A stretch of DNA of 41,063 nt from a bacterium (GTDB lineage Bacteria > Bacillota > Clostridia > Oscillospirales > Acutalibacteraceae). The position numbers and the translations under genes are program-made. The notes beneath the pieces were generated by a model. The model ran no database searches. It saw only the letters and a list, made by a program, of their open reading frames with translations, and was not told the DNA's origin. The stretch is from the NCBI GenBank assembly GCA_020625875.1, contig JAHLAX010000061.1:1-41063 (forward strand), read 5' to 3'. Below are positions 8,324 to 14,785 of this stretch, in pieces; the stretch's first letter is position 1; each line of letters opens with the position of its first letter.

Positions 8324-8352
8324 TTGATATAAAGCTTTTTTTGTGATAAGAT
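8324..8352 (+). promoter_or_regulatory. Sigma-A type promoter for the peptide/secreted-protein pair
   Basis: TTGATA (8324-8329), a 17-base spacer and TAAGAT (8347-8352), about 30 bases before the small gene at 8382. The rest of 8257-8381 is AT-rich and shows nothing else. Confidence 0.6.
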
Positions 8353-8381
8353 GTTAGCATAATATTATAAGGGGTAGTTTT

Positions 8382-8531
8382 TTGAAAAAACAATATTTAC
8401 CGCCGTTTGCGGAGTTTTTTGACTATAATACCGAGGATTGCCTCAACGGCTCGAAGCCGCGTGAGAATTCATCGGTAAAGATTGATGATTTTGATGATTT
8501 TGACCCTAGTGAATGGGAAAAGCTGTATTAA
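8382..8531 (+). CDS. Small acidic peptide gene (49 aa), function unknown
   Basis: A TTG-initiated 49-residue frame with AAGGGG 8 bases upstream, downstream of a good promoter and 13 bases ahead of the secreted-protein gene. The product begins MKKQYLPPFAEFFDYNTED and ends with an acidic tail IDDFDDFDPSEWEKLY. The MKK-Y-P-x-x-E...ED pattern resembles short proteins I associate with clostridial surface-protein loci, but no function is known to me. It lacks a signal peptide and cysteine pairs. A regulatory leader peptide, a partner of the downstream protein or a peptide precursor are all possible. Confidence 0.6.
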   Translation: MKKQYLPPFAEFFDYNTEDCLNGSKPRENSSVKIDDFDDFDPSEWEKLY

Positions 8532-8544
8532 GGAGTGAGAAGAA

Positions 8545-11184
8545 ATGAAAAGGATAATAAGTGTATTATTGATCGCGGCTTTAGCGGTTTCGATGTTTTG
8601 TGTGAGCTTCAGCTCAAATGCCGCGGGTGAGATCATTGTGAAATTCCACTCGAATCATTCCTCGGTAGCGGACGTATTTAAATCTGAAAGCATTTCTTCA
8701 GGCGATACAGTTGACTCGGACTATGATATACCCGATGTAGGGGAGAGATTCATCTTCAAGGGCTGGTATTACGGTAAAGAGGATAACGCCCGCGCCGTGA
8801 ATTTCGCCAGCGATACTTTCAGCGAGGACACTGACATTTACGCCCACTGGGCTGACGCCGGTGTTGTAAAGCCTGATGACAGCGATGTTTACAACACCAA
8901 CAGAGGCACATATGACGACTTTGATTTGGCAGGCGTTCAGGTCAAGGCGGGAGAATTCACCGATACCGAAAACGGCGGACTGCGCTTTATCGCCTCGCTC
9001 AGCAACAGCCTGCTTTCAGAGCTTGACGCGCTTTCGGATTCAACGGTAGGAATATATAACAGCAGGGTAGAGTACGGCTTTGTCGCCGCCAGAAAAGCCG
9101 CGGTTGAATCATGGAAAGCATACGGAACAAGCAGAAACTATGATTTGTCAGAATATAAAATCGGCTATAACGATACAAATGTCAACGGCGTAGATACAAC
9201 CGCGCACGACGAAAACTATCAGGGTATAGTCAAAAACATTGATTGTACCGCGTCCGACTATTCTCAAAGCAATATAACAGACCATAAAAAATTTGACGAC
9301 TACAGGCTTTACACGGTAGCGGTAACTTACCCAAGGGCTAAATCCGATAGCGAGGAATATACCGACGAGGAGCTTGAAGCGTTCAAAAACGCCGATGTTG
9401 CCGTAAGAGCTTATCTCAGGTATTATGACGCTAACGGACTACTCAGAACCACATATGACGATTATAACGGCATAGATTCCTATGGCGGACTTTGTACTAG
9501 CTATCAACTTACTAAAAGCAAGGTTGTGGATGTAGGTTATTATTCGAGTTTATCAACGGCAGTTTCAGACGCTAACAGTTTAGTTGTTACAAGTGCTGAC
9601 AGCACTCCCGAAAACGCTGTTTGTTCAATGTATATAAGCGGCTCTACCGCTTATCTCAGACTGCTTAAGAATACCTCTGTATCTCAGCGGCTGAGTTTTG
9701 ATGTGAATGCTGATTTCAATCTTAACGGCTATACCTTGAATAACGGAGCCGAAAGAATAGCGTCGAAATTAAGCTTTAGTATGTATAAGGGTACCTACAG
9801 GGTTAATTCTTCAGCACAAACCTTTACATATCATGCTGGCGCTGTTTCAATACTTAAAGATATAAATTTTGAAGCGGAAGGATTAACTGTTGAAAACTTC
9901 TTTGGAGTGCTATGCGACATCGGCTGTGACGCGGTATATATTGTTGATTGTAATTTCAACATAAGAGCGAATAGTACGGTAAAAACGTGTAACGGAACTT
10001 TTTTTAACGGGTCTCATTGCGGTTATGTAACAGGATGTAATTACACGATAGAAACAGCAGGAAATAGAGCATTCGCGATTTACGCGACTGGTTCATCGCT
10101 TGAAGTGGATGGATGCGATATTGCGATAGCAGAAACTCAAGAGAAAGCTAACGCGAACGCCTTTCCGATAACGGCGTATAACAGTGTGCGCGCCTCTGTC
10201 AAAAACACTGATATTAGTATTACGGGAGATTACAACGAAGAATGCGGTGTGGTCTGCCAACAGACAAAAAAAGCGGGGGACGCAAACTATTTTTCCTGTT
10301 ATTTTTCAGCGGAAAAGCTCAATGTGAGTATTAAAACCGATGATTTATATCCGACCTCAGAAGAATCTCCAACGCTGGTTTTTGGAATGAAAATCGACAA
10401 GGAAGAAACCGCGTCTCTTAATGATGTAACAATAAATATTGAAGCGCAAAATGCTACAGGGGATGTGCCTGTTAGCGGAATAATCTGTTTTAAAAATGCT
10501 GACGTTAAAGCTTCAGATATAAAAATTGACATAGCCAGAACAAACAGTCAGGAAGATTCATACTATATGAATGGAATAAGTATGTATGATAATTCAAACC
10601 TTCTGTTAACATCAGCGAATATAAAAGTTCAGCCCGTTTTGGATTTACGAGGCGGCGGTGCAGGAGTAGAACAAAACGTAGGTATAGGCGCCTACGGCAA
10701 TTCAACCGTAACTATTGATCCCGAAAAAGACGAGGATGTATTTATTCAGGGCGGTAACGCCGCGCTGGCAAACGGAACCGACGCGTACTTTAAGGTAACA
10801 GGCGGCAACTTCTGCTCGCCCACACACGGCGGAGCGTACTTCGGCGGCAACGCCGATATAACAGGCGGCAAGTATTATTCCTACTATATGGCGGGGCATA
10901 CCGAAGAAGGCGCGTTCTACGTTACCCATAACGCTATAGTAAATATTTCAAACGCTCAGCTTATTACGGCGGAAGCTAGTCGCGCCTTGAGAACCAGAAA
11001 CAATAAAGACGCGAATGGAAATATGGTTTACGGTAATCCTGTTATTAACGTCAGCAATTCATTTCTCAAAGGATTAAAGTACGGTGCTGAGATTTCTTCG
11101 GGAACTGTTTATCTGAACAGCGGCGTAACCATTCAAGCAAAATATGATTATACAGGAAATGTTGTAGACAACAGAAATAATTGA
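8545..11184 (+). CDS. Secreted InlB-repeat / beta-helix surface protein
   Basis: An 879-residue exported protein. Residues 1-27 are a signal peptide (hydrophobic core SVLLIAALAVSMFCVSF, then SSNAAG). Residues about 30-103 match an InlB/Listeria-Bacteroides repeat (FKGWYYGKED ... DTDIYAHW). Residues about 115-345 hold a domain with GLRFIASL and VEYGFVAARKA that recurs in ruminococcal secreted proteins. From about 350 to the end, short repeating strands rich in N, G, T and V (for example GGNADITGGKYYSYYM) suggest a right-handed beta-helix. There is no LPXTG, dockerin or catalytic motif, so anchoring and ligand are unknown. Adhesion or binding of a polymer is the natural guess. ATG 8545 has AAGGAG 11 bases upstream. 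It is probably co-transcribed with the peptide gene in front. Confidence 0.8.
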   Translation: MKRIISVLLIAALAVSMFCVSFSSNAAGEIIVKFHSNHSSVADVFKSESISSGDTVDSDYDIPDVGERFIFKGWYYGKEDNARAVNFASDTFSEDTDIYAHWADAGVVKPDDSDVYNTNRGTYDDFDLAGVQVKAGEFTDTENGGLRFIASLSNSLLSELDALSDSTVGIYNSRVEYGFVAARKAAVESWKAYGTSRNYDLSEYKIGYNDTNVNGVDTTAHDENYQGIVKNIDCTASDYSQSNITDHKKFDDYRLYTVAVTYPRAKSDSEEYTDEELEAFKNADVAVRAYLRYYDANGLLRTTYDDYNGIDSYGGLCTSYQLTKSKVVDVGYYSSLSTAVSDANSLVVTSADSTPENAVCSMYISGSTAYLRLLKNTSVSQRLSFDVNADFNLNGYTLNNGAERIASKLSFSMYKGTYRVNSSAQTFTYHAGAVSILKDINFEAEGLTVENFFGVLCDIGCDAVYIVDCNFNIRANSTVKTCNGTFFNGSHCGYVTGCNYTIETAGNRAFAIYATGSSLEVDGCDIAIAETQEKANANAFPITAYNSVRASVKNTDISITGDYNEECGVVCQQTKKAGDANYFSCYFSAEKLNVSIKTDDLYPTSEESPTLVFGMKIDKEETASLNDVTINIEAQNATGDVPVSGIICFKNADVKASDIKIDIARTNSQEDSYYMNGISMYDNSNLLLTSANIKVQPVLDLRGGGAGVEQNVGIGAYGNSTVTIDPEKDEDVFIQGGNAALANGTDAYFKVTGGNFCSPTHGGAYFGGNADITGGKYYSYYMAGHTEEGAFYVTHNAIVNISNAQLITAEASRALRTRNNKDANGNMVYGNPVINVSNSFLKGLKYGAEISSGTVYLNSGVTIQAKYDYTGNVVDNRNN

Positions 11185-11200
11185 ATATAAATAAAAAGAG

Positions 11201-11226
11201 CCCCCGCGGAAATCCGCGGGGGTTTT
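11201..11226. terminator. Bidirectional intrinsic terminator
   Basis: A perfect 10-bp GC stem (CCCCCGCGGA / TCCGCGGGGG) with TTTT after it on the plus strand and CTCTTTTTATT after it on the minus strand. It ends both the secreted-protein gene and the tRNA cluster. Confidence 0.9.
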
Positions 11227-11231
11227 GTTGG

Positions 11232-11303
11232 AGGCGTCGACCAGATTTGAACTGGTGAATCAGGGTTTTGCAGACCCGTGCCTTACCACTTGGCTACGAC
11301 GCC
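11232..11303 (-). tRNA. tRNA-Cys (anticodon GCA)
   Basis: A 72-nt cloverleaf with acceptor GGCGTCG/CGACGCC, anticodon loop CTGCAAA, T-loop TTCAAAT and discriminator U. CCA is encoded at 11229-11231. It is last in the cluster and separated from tRNA-Gly by a terminator-like hairpin. Confidence 0.95.
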
Positions 11304-11334
11304 GTATTATATTATATGCGAAAATAATAAAAAG

Positions 11335-11377
11335 TATCGCTTGAAAAAGCGCCTTTATAGCCCAATCTCAAGCGATA
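11335..11377 (-). terminator. Terminator-like hairpin inside the tRNA cluster
   Basis: A perfect 10-bp inverted repeat (TATCGCTTGA 11335-11344 / TCAAGCGATA 11368-11377) with a 23-nt loop, followed on the minus strand by CTTTTTATTATTTT. It lies after tRNA-Gly and before tRNA-Cys, so tRNA-Cys may depend on read-through or on a promoter in the AT-rich 11304-11334 stretch. RNA processing is the alternative role. Confidence 0.6.
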
Positions 11378-11382
11378 GATGG

Positions 11383-11455
11383 AGCGGATGACGAGGCTCG
11401 AACTCGCTACCTCCACCTTGGCAAGGTGGCGCTCTACCAGATGAGCTACATCCGC
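11383..11455 (-). tRNA. tRNA-Gly (anticodon GCC)
   Basis: A 73-nt cloverleaf with acceptor GCGGATG/CATCCGC, anticodon loop TTGCCAA, T-loop TTCGAGC and encoded CCA (11380-11382). Confidence 0.95.
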
Positions 11456-11461
11456 ATATGG

Positions 11462-11534
11462 TGCCTTCGGGTGGAATCGAACCGCCGACACAGGGATTTT
11501 CAGTCCCTTGCTCTACCGACTGAGCTACAAAGGC
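11462..11534 (-). tRNA. tRNA-Phe (anticodon GAA)
   Basis: A 73-nt cloverleaf with acceptor GCCTTTG/CGAAGGC, anticodon loop CTGAAAA, T-loop TTCGATT and encoded CCA (11459-11461). The T-stem GGCGG/CCACC has one C-A mismatch. Confidence 0.94.
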
Positions 11535-11542
11535 ACATTTGG

Positions 11543-11616
11543 CGACCCGGAACGGGCTCGAACCGTCGACCTCTAGCGTGACAGGCTAGCGTTCTAACCA
11601 ACTGAACTACCGGGCC
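11543..11616 (-). tRNA. tRNA-Asp (anticodon GTC)
   Basis: A 74-nt cloverleaf with acceptor GGCCCGG/CCGGGTC (one G-U pair), anticodon loop CTGTCAC, T-loop TTCGAGC, discriminator G and encoded CCA (11540-11542). Confidence 0.95.
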
Positions 11617-11662
11617 ATATTTAAGTCGATATGCAAAACATATGACGTTTTAAACAAGGTGG

Positions 11663-11735
11663 TGGGAACTACAGGGCTCGAACCTGTGACCCTCTGCTTG
11701 TAAGGCAGATGCTCTCCCAGCTGAGCTAAGCTCCC
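11663..11735 (-). tRNA. tRNA-Val (anticodon TAC)
   Basis: A 73-nt cloverleaf with acceptor GGGAGCT/AGTTCCC, anticodon loop CTTACAA, T-loop TTCGAGC, discriminator A and encoded CCA (11660-11662). It is first in the cluster, 30 bases after the promoter. Confidence 0.95.
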
Positions 11736-11764
11736 ACAGCGTCGCTGTTGTCAGCGACTAAATT

Positions 11765-11793
11765 ATAATACCACAACACCTATTGTATGTCAA
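11765..11793 (-). promoter_or_regulatory. Consensus promoter of the tRNA cluster
   Basis: TTGACA (11788-11793 complement), a 17-base spacer and TATTAT (11765-11770 complement), directly upstream of tRNA-Val. The leader also contains a GTCGCTG/CAGCGAC hairpin (about 11740-11757). Confidence 0.85.
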
Positions 11794-11812
11794 TACTTTT
11801 TTGAAAAAATTT

Positions 11813-12697
11813 CTATTTTTCTCTTTGCTTAATTATTGCTTCAAGCTCATCCGCGCTGAAAGTATAAGTTTTGTTGCAAAATTGGCATTTAACCTCGGCA
11901 ACGCCGTTTTCGCCCGCGCAGGCGCGGATTTCGTCCTCGGGCAAGCCCTTAAAGTAATTCACAATCTTTTCTCTCGAGCAGGAGCAGACATAGTTGACGG
12001 GCATTTCGTCGAGCACCTCAACCTCAAAGCCTTTTAACGCGGTTTTGCAGATGTCGAGTATGCTCATACCCTTGGCGAACATTGTGGTGATTGGCTCGAG
12101 CTCCGCTATATTCTTCTCGAGATTGTCTATAGCCTCGTCATACGCGCCCGGGAGGAGCTGGATCAGCAGTCCGCCCGCGAGGAGTACCTTGCCGTCTTCT
12201 TTGTTGAGCAGAACGCCGAGAGCGCAGACCGTGGGTATCTGTTCGGATGTCGCGAAGTAACCCGCTATATCCTCCGCGATTTCTCCGCTGACAATAGGAA
12301 CCTGACCGATATACGGCTCGCCAGTGCCGTAGTCGCGGATAACCCCCAAAGTACCGTCCGTACCCACAGCTTTGGCTACGTTGAGCTTACCGTTCGGGTA
12401 ATACTCGGTGGGGCAGTCGTTGTTGCCTACATAGCCTCGCACGTTGCCGTTAGAGTCGCCGACTACAAAAACAGAGCCGATAGGTCCGTCGCCCTTTATG
12501 CTCAGGTTTATTTTGGCTTTAGCCTGTTTCAGATTCGCGCCCATAAGTGAGCCCGCGGCGAGCATTCTGCCCAGCGCCGCTGTGGCGACAGGGGAGGTCT
12601 TATGTAAGCTTTGAGCGGTAAACACAATATCTGACGCGTCAACAGCCGCCGCCATAATCGCTCCGTCGCTTGTTATAGTTCTGATTATCTTATCCAT
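11813..12697 (-). CDS. hslO: Hsp33 redox-regulated chaperone
   Basis: A 294-residue cytoplasmic holdase that unfolds and becomes active on oxidative stress. The sequence is full length and matches the family throughout (GRMLAAGSLMGANLK, GSVFVVGDSNGNVRGYV, GGLLIQLLPGA). The redox zinc switch is intact as CxC at Cys238/Cys240 and CxxC at Cys271/Cys274. The gene lies 15 bases after a methyltransferase gene and is probably the last of a three-gene unit. The ribosome binding site (GAGATGA) is weak. Confidence 0.96.
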   Translation of the reverse strand: MDKIIRTITSDGAIMAAAVDASDIVFTAQSLHKTSPVATAALGRMLAAGSLMGANLKQAKAKINLSIKGDGPIGSVFVVGDSNGNVRGYVGNNDCPTEYYPNGKLNVAKAVGTDGTLGVIRDYGTGEPYIGQVPIVSGEIAEDIAGYFATSEQIPTVCALGVLLNKEDGKVLLAGGLLIQLLPGAYDEAIDNLEKNIAELEPITTMFAKGMSILDICKTALKGFEVEVLDEMPVNYVCSCSREKIVNYFKGLPEDEIRACAGENGVAEVKCQFCNKTYTFSADELEAIIKQREK

Positions 12698-12712
12698 AGT
12701 ATCATCTCGGTT

Positions 12713-13471
12713 TTAATTGATTTTTCCTGTATCGCTGATTTTCTTCGCCACAAATACAATACGCTGTTCGGTTTCCGCGGGTTTATTGAAGCCCATATCG
12801 CCGTAAATCGCCTGAACCTCAAAGCCTGTCTTGTTGAGCAATTCTGTAAGCTCGTGCTCTGTATAAGCGCGCTCACAGAAGCTCTCGTCATAGCGGAAGT
12901 AGCTTTCGCCCTCTGGAACAAAGAAAGTCAGGTCTATATCAACAACGTTATTTTCTTTTAAAGAATTTTGCCATACGCAGTAGACATCGTCCGTATCATA
13001 AACAAAGGTGTTATCGGCGAGGATTTCTTTGTGCTTATACACAGTGTTTACGTCAAAAACAAAATAGCCGCCCTTGTTCATAAACAGCGAAACCTTTGAG
13101 AAAGCTTTTTCAACGTCGTCAATGTTAGTCAGGTGATTGATGCTGTCGAGCGAGCAGATACAGGTGTCAATCGTGCCGTATAGGTCGAGCTCCTGCATTT
13201 TCTGACGCAGAAACATTGTGTCAATATTCTGCTCAAACGCCTTTTCGTTGGCTATAGCCAGCATCTCCTCAGAAGCGTCCACACCGTAGATGTCGATTCC
13301 CATCTTGGCGAGCTCAAGAGTAAGGCTGCCCGTTCCGCAGGCAAGGTCGAGCGTGAGCCCCGCGTTGTGGCCGAATTTAGCTAAAAGAACGGCGAGGTAC
13401 GCCGCGCGTTTGTCATAAGCAACGTTCAGCGTAAGCTCGTCGTAAAATTCGGCAAAAATACCGTAGCTCAT
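12713..13471 (-). CDS. SAM-dependent class I methyltransferase
   Basis: A 252-residue Rossmann methyltransferase. Motif I is LDLACGTGSLTLELAK (about 40-55), the acidic residue after strand 2 is in GVDASEEML, and the motif IV region reads DTCICSLDSINHL. The substrate is not identifiable; the family includes many small-molecule methylases. Its ATG overlaps the TGA of the YerC-like regulator by four bases, which implies coupled translation. Confidence 0.88.
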   Translation of the reverse strand: MSYGIFAEFYDELTLNVAYDKRAAYLAVLLAKFGHNAGLTLDLACGTGSLTLELAKMGIDIYGVDASEEMLAIANEKAFEQNIDTMFLRQKMQELDLYGTIDTCICSLDSINHLTNIDDVEKAFSKVSLFMNKGGYFVFDVNTVYKHKEILADNTFVYDTDDVYCVWQNSLKENNVVDIDLTFFVPEGESYFRYDESFCERAYTEHELTELLNKTGFEVQAIYGDMGFNKPAETEQRIVFVAKKISDTGKIN

Positions 13472-13770
13472 CTTTTGTTCAGGTCAATTCCCATATTTGA
13501 GAACGCCAGCATATAGCCGTCGGTGTCCTCGTTGAGGGAACGCTTTACGCGAGAGATTGTGGCGGTTGACGCGCCTGTCTGCTTGACGATTTCAGAGTAT
13601 ACTACCTTCTCGGTCAGAAGCTTCGCCACAACAATGCGCTGGCTCATAGCGTTGAGCTCGGGCTGAGTGCAAAGGTCCTCAAAGAAGCGGTAGCAGTCCT
13701 CCTTGGTTTTAAGGGTTAAAATCGCGTCGAAAAGAAAGTCGGTTTGGTCGTTTTTTAACTTGGAATTCAT
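13468..13770 (-). CDS. YerC/YecD family TrpR-like DNA-binding protein
   Basis: A small helix-turn-helix protein of about 100 residues with the TrpR/YerC signature: CTQPELNAMSQRIVVAKLL, then a recognition region SEIVKQTGASTATISRVKRSL. Homologues in Firmicutes are uncharacterised or poorly characterised regulators. The frame can be read from a GTG at 13788, but AAGGAG (13777-13782 complement) sits at ideal distance from the ATG at 13770, so I take that start. It is first in the unit with the methyltransferase and hslO. No ligand can be inferred. Confidence 0.88.
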   Translation of the reverse strand: MNSKLKNDQTDFLFDAILTLKTKEDCYRFFEDLCTQPELNAMSQRIVVAKLLTEKVVYSEIVKQTGASTATISRVKRSLNEDTDGYMLAFSNMGIDLNKR

Positions 13771-13814
13771 AGCTTTCTCCTTTTTCACACATTAAATCGC
13801 TAAACTGTATTAAT

Positions 13815-13843
13815 AGTTTACCACACGAAAGTGAATTTGTAAA
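13815..13843 (-). promoter_or_regulatory. Promoter of the yerC-methyltransferase-hslO unit
   Basis: TTTACA (13838-13843 complement), a 17-base spacer and TAAACT (13815-13820 complement), about 45 bases before the chosen ATG. Confidence 0.6.
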
Positions 13844-13858
13844 GAGGAAGTTTTATTC

Positions 13859-13913
13859 AGTAGTCAGTTGTTAGTAGTTAGTTGTTAGTGAAGGGTGGGC
13901 TTTGCCCACACCC
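13859..13913. repeat. 14-bp tandem repeat next to a GC-rich hairpin
   Basis: AGTAGTCAGTTGTT (13859-13872) is followed at once by AGTAGTTAGTTGTT (13873-13886). Next comes GGGTGGGC TTT GCCCACACCC (13893-13913), a stem with one bulge. The hairpin lies downstream of sigG but has no T-tract, so it is an intergenic repeat or a weak terminator. Confidence 0.55.
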
Positions 13914-13941
13914 AATTTATAAATGTTTTTACTAAAGCGGC

Positions 13942-14721
13942 TTATTCTCCCTTAATCTGCCTGAGCGCGGCTTTTTCAATTCGGCTGACCTGAGCCTGAG
14001 ATATGCCGATTTCGTCGGCTACCTCCATCTGAGTTTTGCCTTTAAAAAATCTCAGCCCGATTATCTTCTTTTCTCGCTCGCCGAGGCTTTTAATAGCGTC
14101 GCGCATCGAGATTTCGTCTATCCAGTCCTTGTCGTCGCTTAAATCGCCTATCTGGTCCATAACGTAGATTGTGTCGTTGCCGTCCGAAAACAGCGGTTCA
14201 TACAGTGATACAGGGTCTACAATCGCCTCCAGCGCGAGTACTACGCTGTCTTTGGGCATATCCATAGCCTTGGCGATTTCTTCAACTGTGGGCTCTCTGT
14301 TGAGCTTGTTTGTCAGCTTTTCTTTAGTCTGCATAGCGTGATATGCAGTGTCGCGCATTGAGCGCGATACCCTGACCGAGTTGTTATCGCGAAGATACCG
14401 CCGAACCTCGCCTATAATCATCGGTACGCCGTAGGTTGAGAATCTGACATTCAGTGTAGGGTCAAAATGGTCGATGGCTTTTATCAGTCCGATTACACCC
14501 ACCTGAAACAGGTCGTCGGGATTTTCGCTGCGGTTCTGAAAGCGCTGAATAACAGACAGCACAAGCCTGAGGTTGCCTTTTATCATCTTGTCGCGCGCTA
14601 GCTTCGCCTCGGCTTTGCCGCCGTTTCGGATGATTTTGAGCAGTTCGATTTTTTCTTTCTCGCTGAGAATCTTTAGCTGAGAAGTATTTACTCCGCAAAT
14701 TTCTACCTTGTTGTACTGCAA
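13942..14721 (-). CDS. sigG: Forespore RNA polymerase sigma factor SigG
   Basis: A 259-residue sigma-70 family factor that directs late forespore transcription. The N-terminus reads VEICGVNTSQLK, the anti-sigma contact segment typical of SigG. Region 2 has DDLFQVGVIGLIKAIDHFD and RFSTYGVPMIIGEVRRYLRD, and region 4 ends TQMEVADEIGISQAQVSRIEK. It starts at TTG 14721; the ribosome binding site AAAGGGG (complement of 14730-14736) is buried in the 3' arm of a 20-bp hairpin and the start codon lies in the hairpin's U-tract. The usual neighbours spoIIGA and sigE are absent; it follows a polyamine operon instead. A sigma-F-like -10 (GGCAATACT) lies within the hairpin. Confidence 0.95.
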   Translation of the reverse strand: MQYNKVEICGVNTSQLKILSEKEKIELLKIIRNGGKAEAKLARDKMIKGNLRLVLSVIQRFQNRSENPDDLFQVGVIGLIKAIDHFDPTLNVRFSTYGVPMIIGEVRRYLRDNNSVRVSRSMRDTAYHAMQTKEKLTNKLNREPTVEEIAKAMDMPKDSVVLALEAIVDPVSLYEPLFSDGNDTIYVMDQIGDLSDDKDWIDEISMRDAIKSLGEREKKIIGLRFFKGKTQMEVADEIGISQAQVSRIEKAALRQIKGE

Positions 14722-14771
14722 AAAAACAGCCCCTTTAACAATACTCTGTTAAGAGTATTGCCAAAAGGGCT
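14719..14771 (-). terminator. Terminator hairpin overlapping the sigG ribosome binding site
   Basis: On the minus strand 14752-14771 pairs with 14728-14747 over 20 positions (17 Watson-Crick, 3 G-U) around a 4-nt loop, then GTTTTTTTG. It should end transcription of the pot-rmuC-membrane protein operon, whose last stop is at 14786. The distal arm contains the sigG Shine-Dalgarno and the T-tract contains its TTG start. Confidence 0.85.
14754..14762 (-). promoter_or_regulatory. Candidate sigma-F-type -10 element for sigG
   Basis: GGCAATACT matches the sigma-F -10 pattern GGNNANANT at all fixed positions. The -35 at a 15-base spacing is only partly conserved (GAATT against GYATA). Transcription from here would begin near the hairpin loop, leaving out most of the masking arm. 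Confidence 0.4.
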
Positions 14772-14785
14772 TATTTAAATTCACT

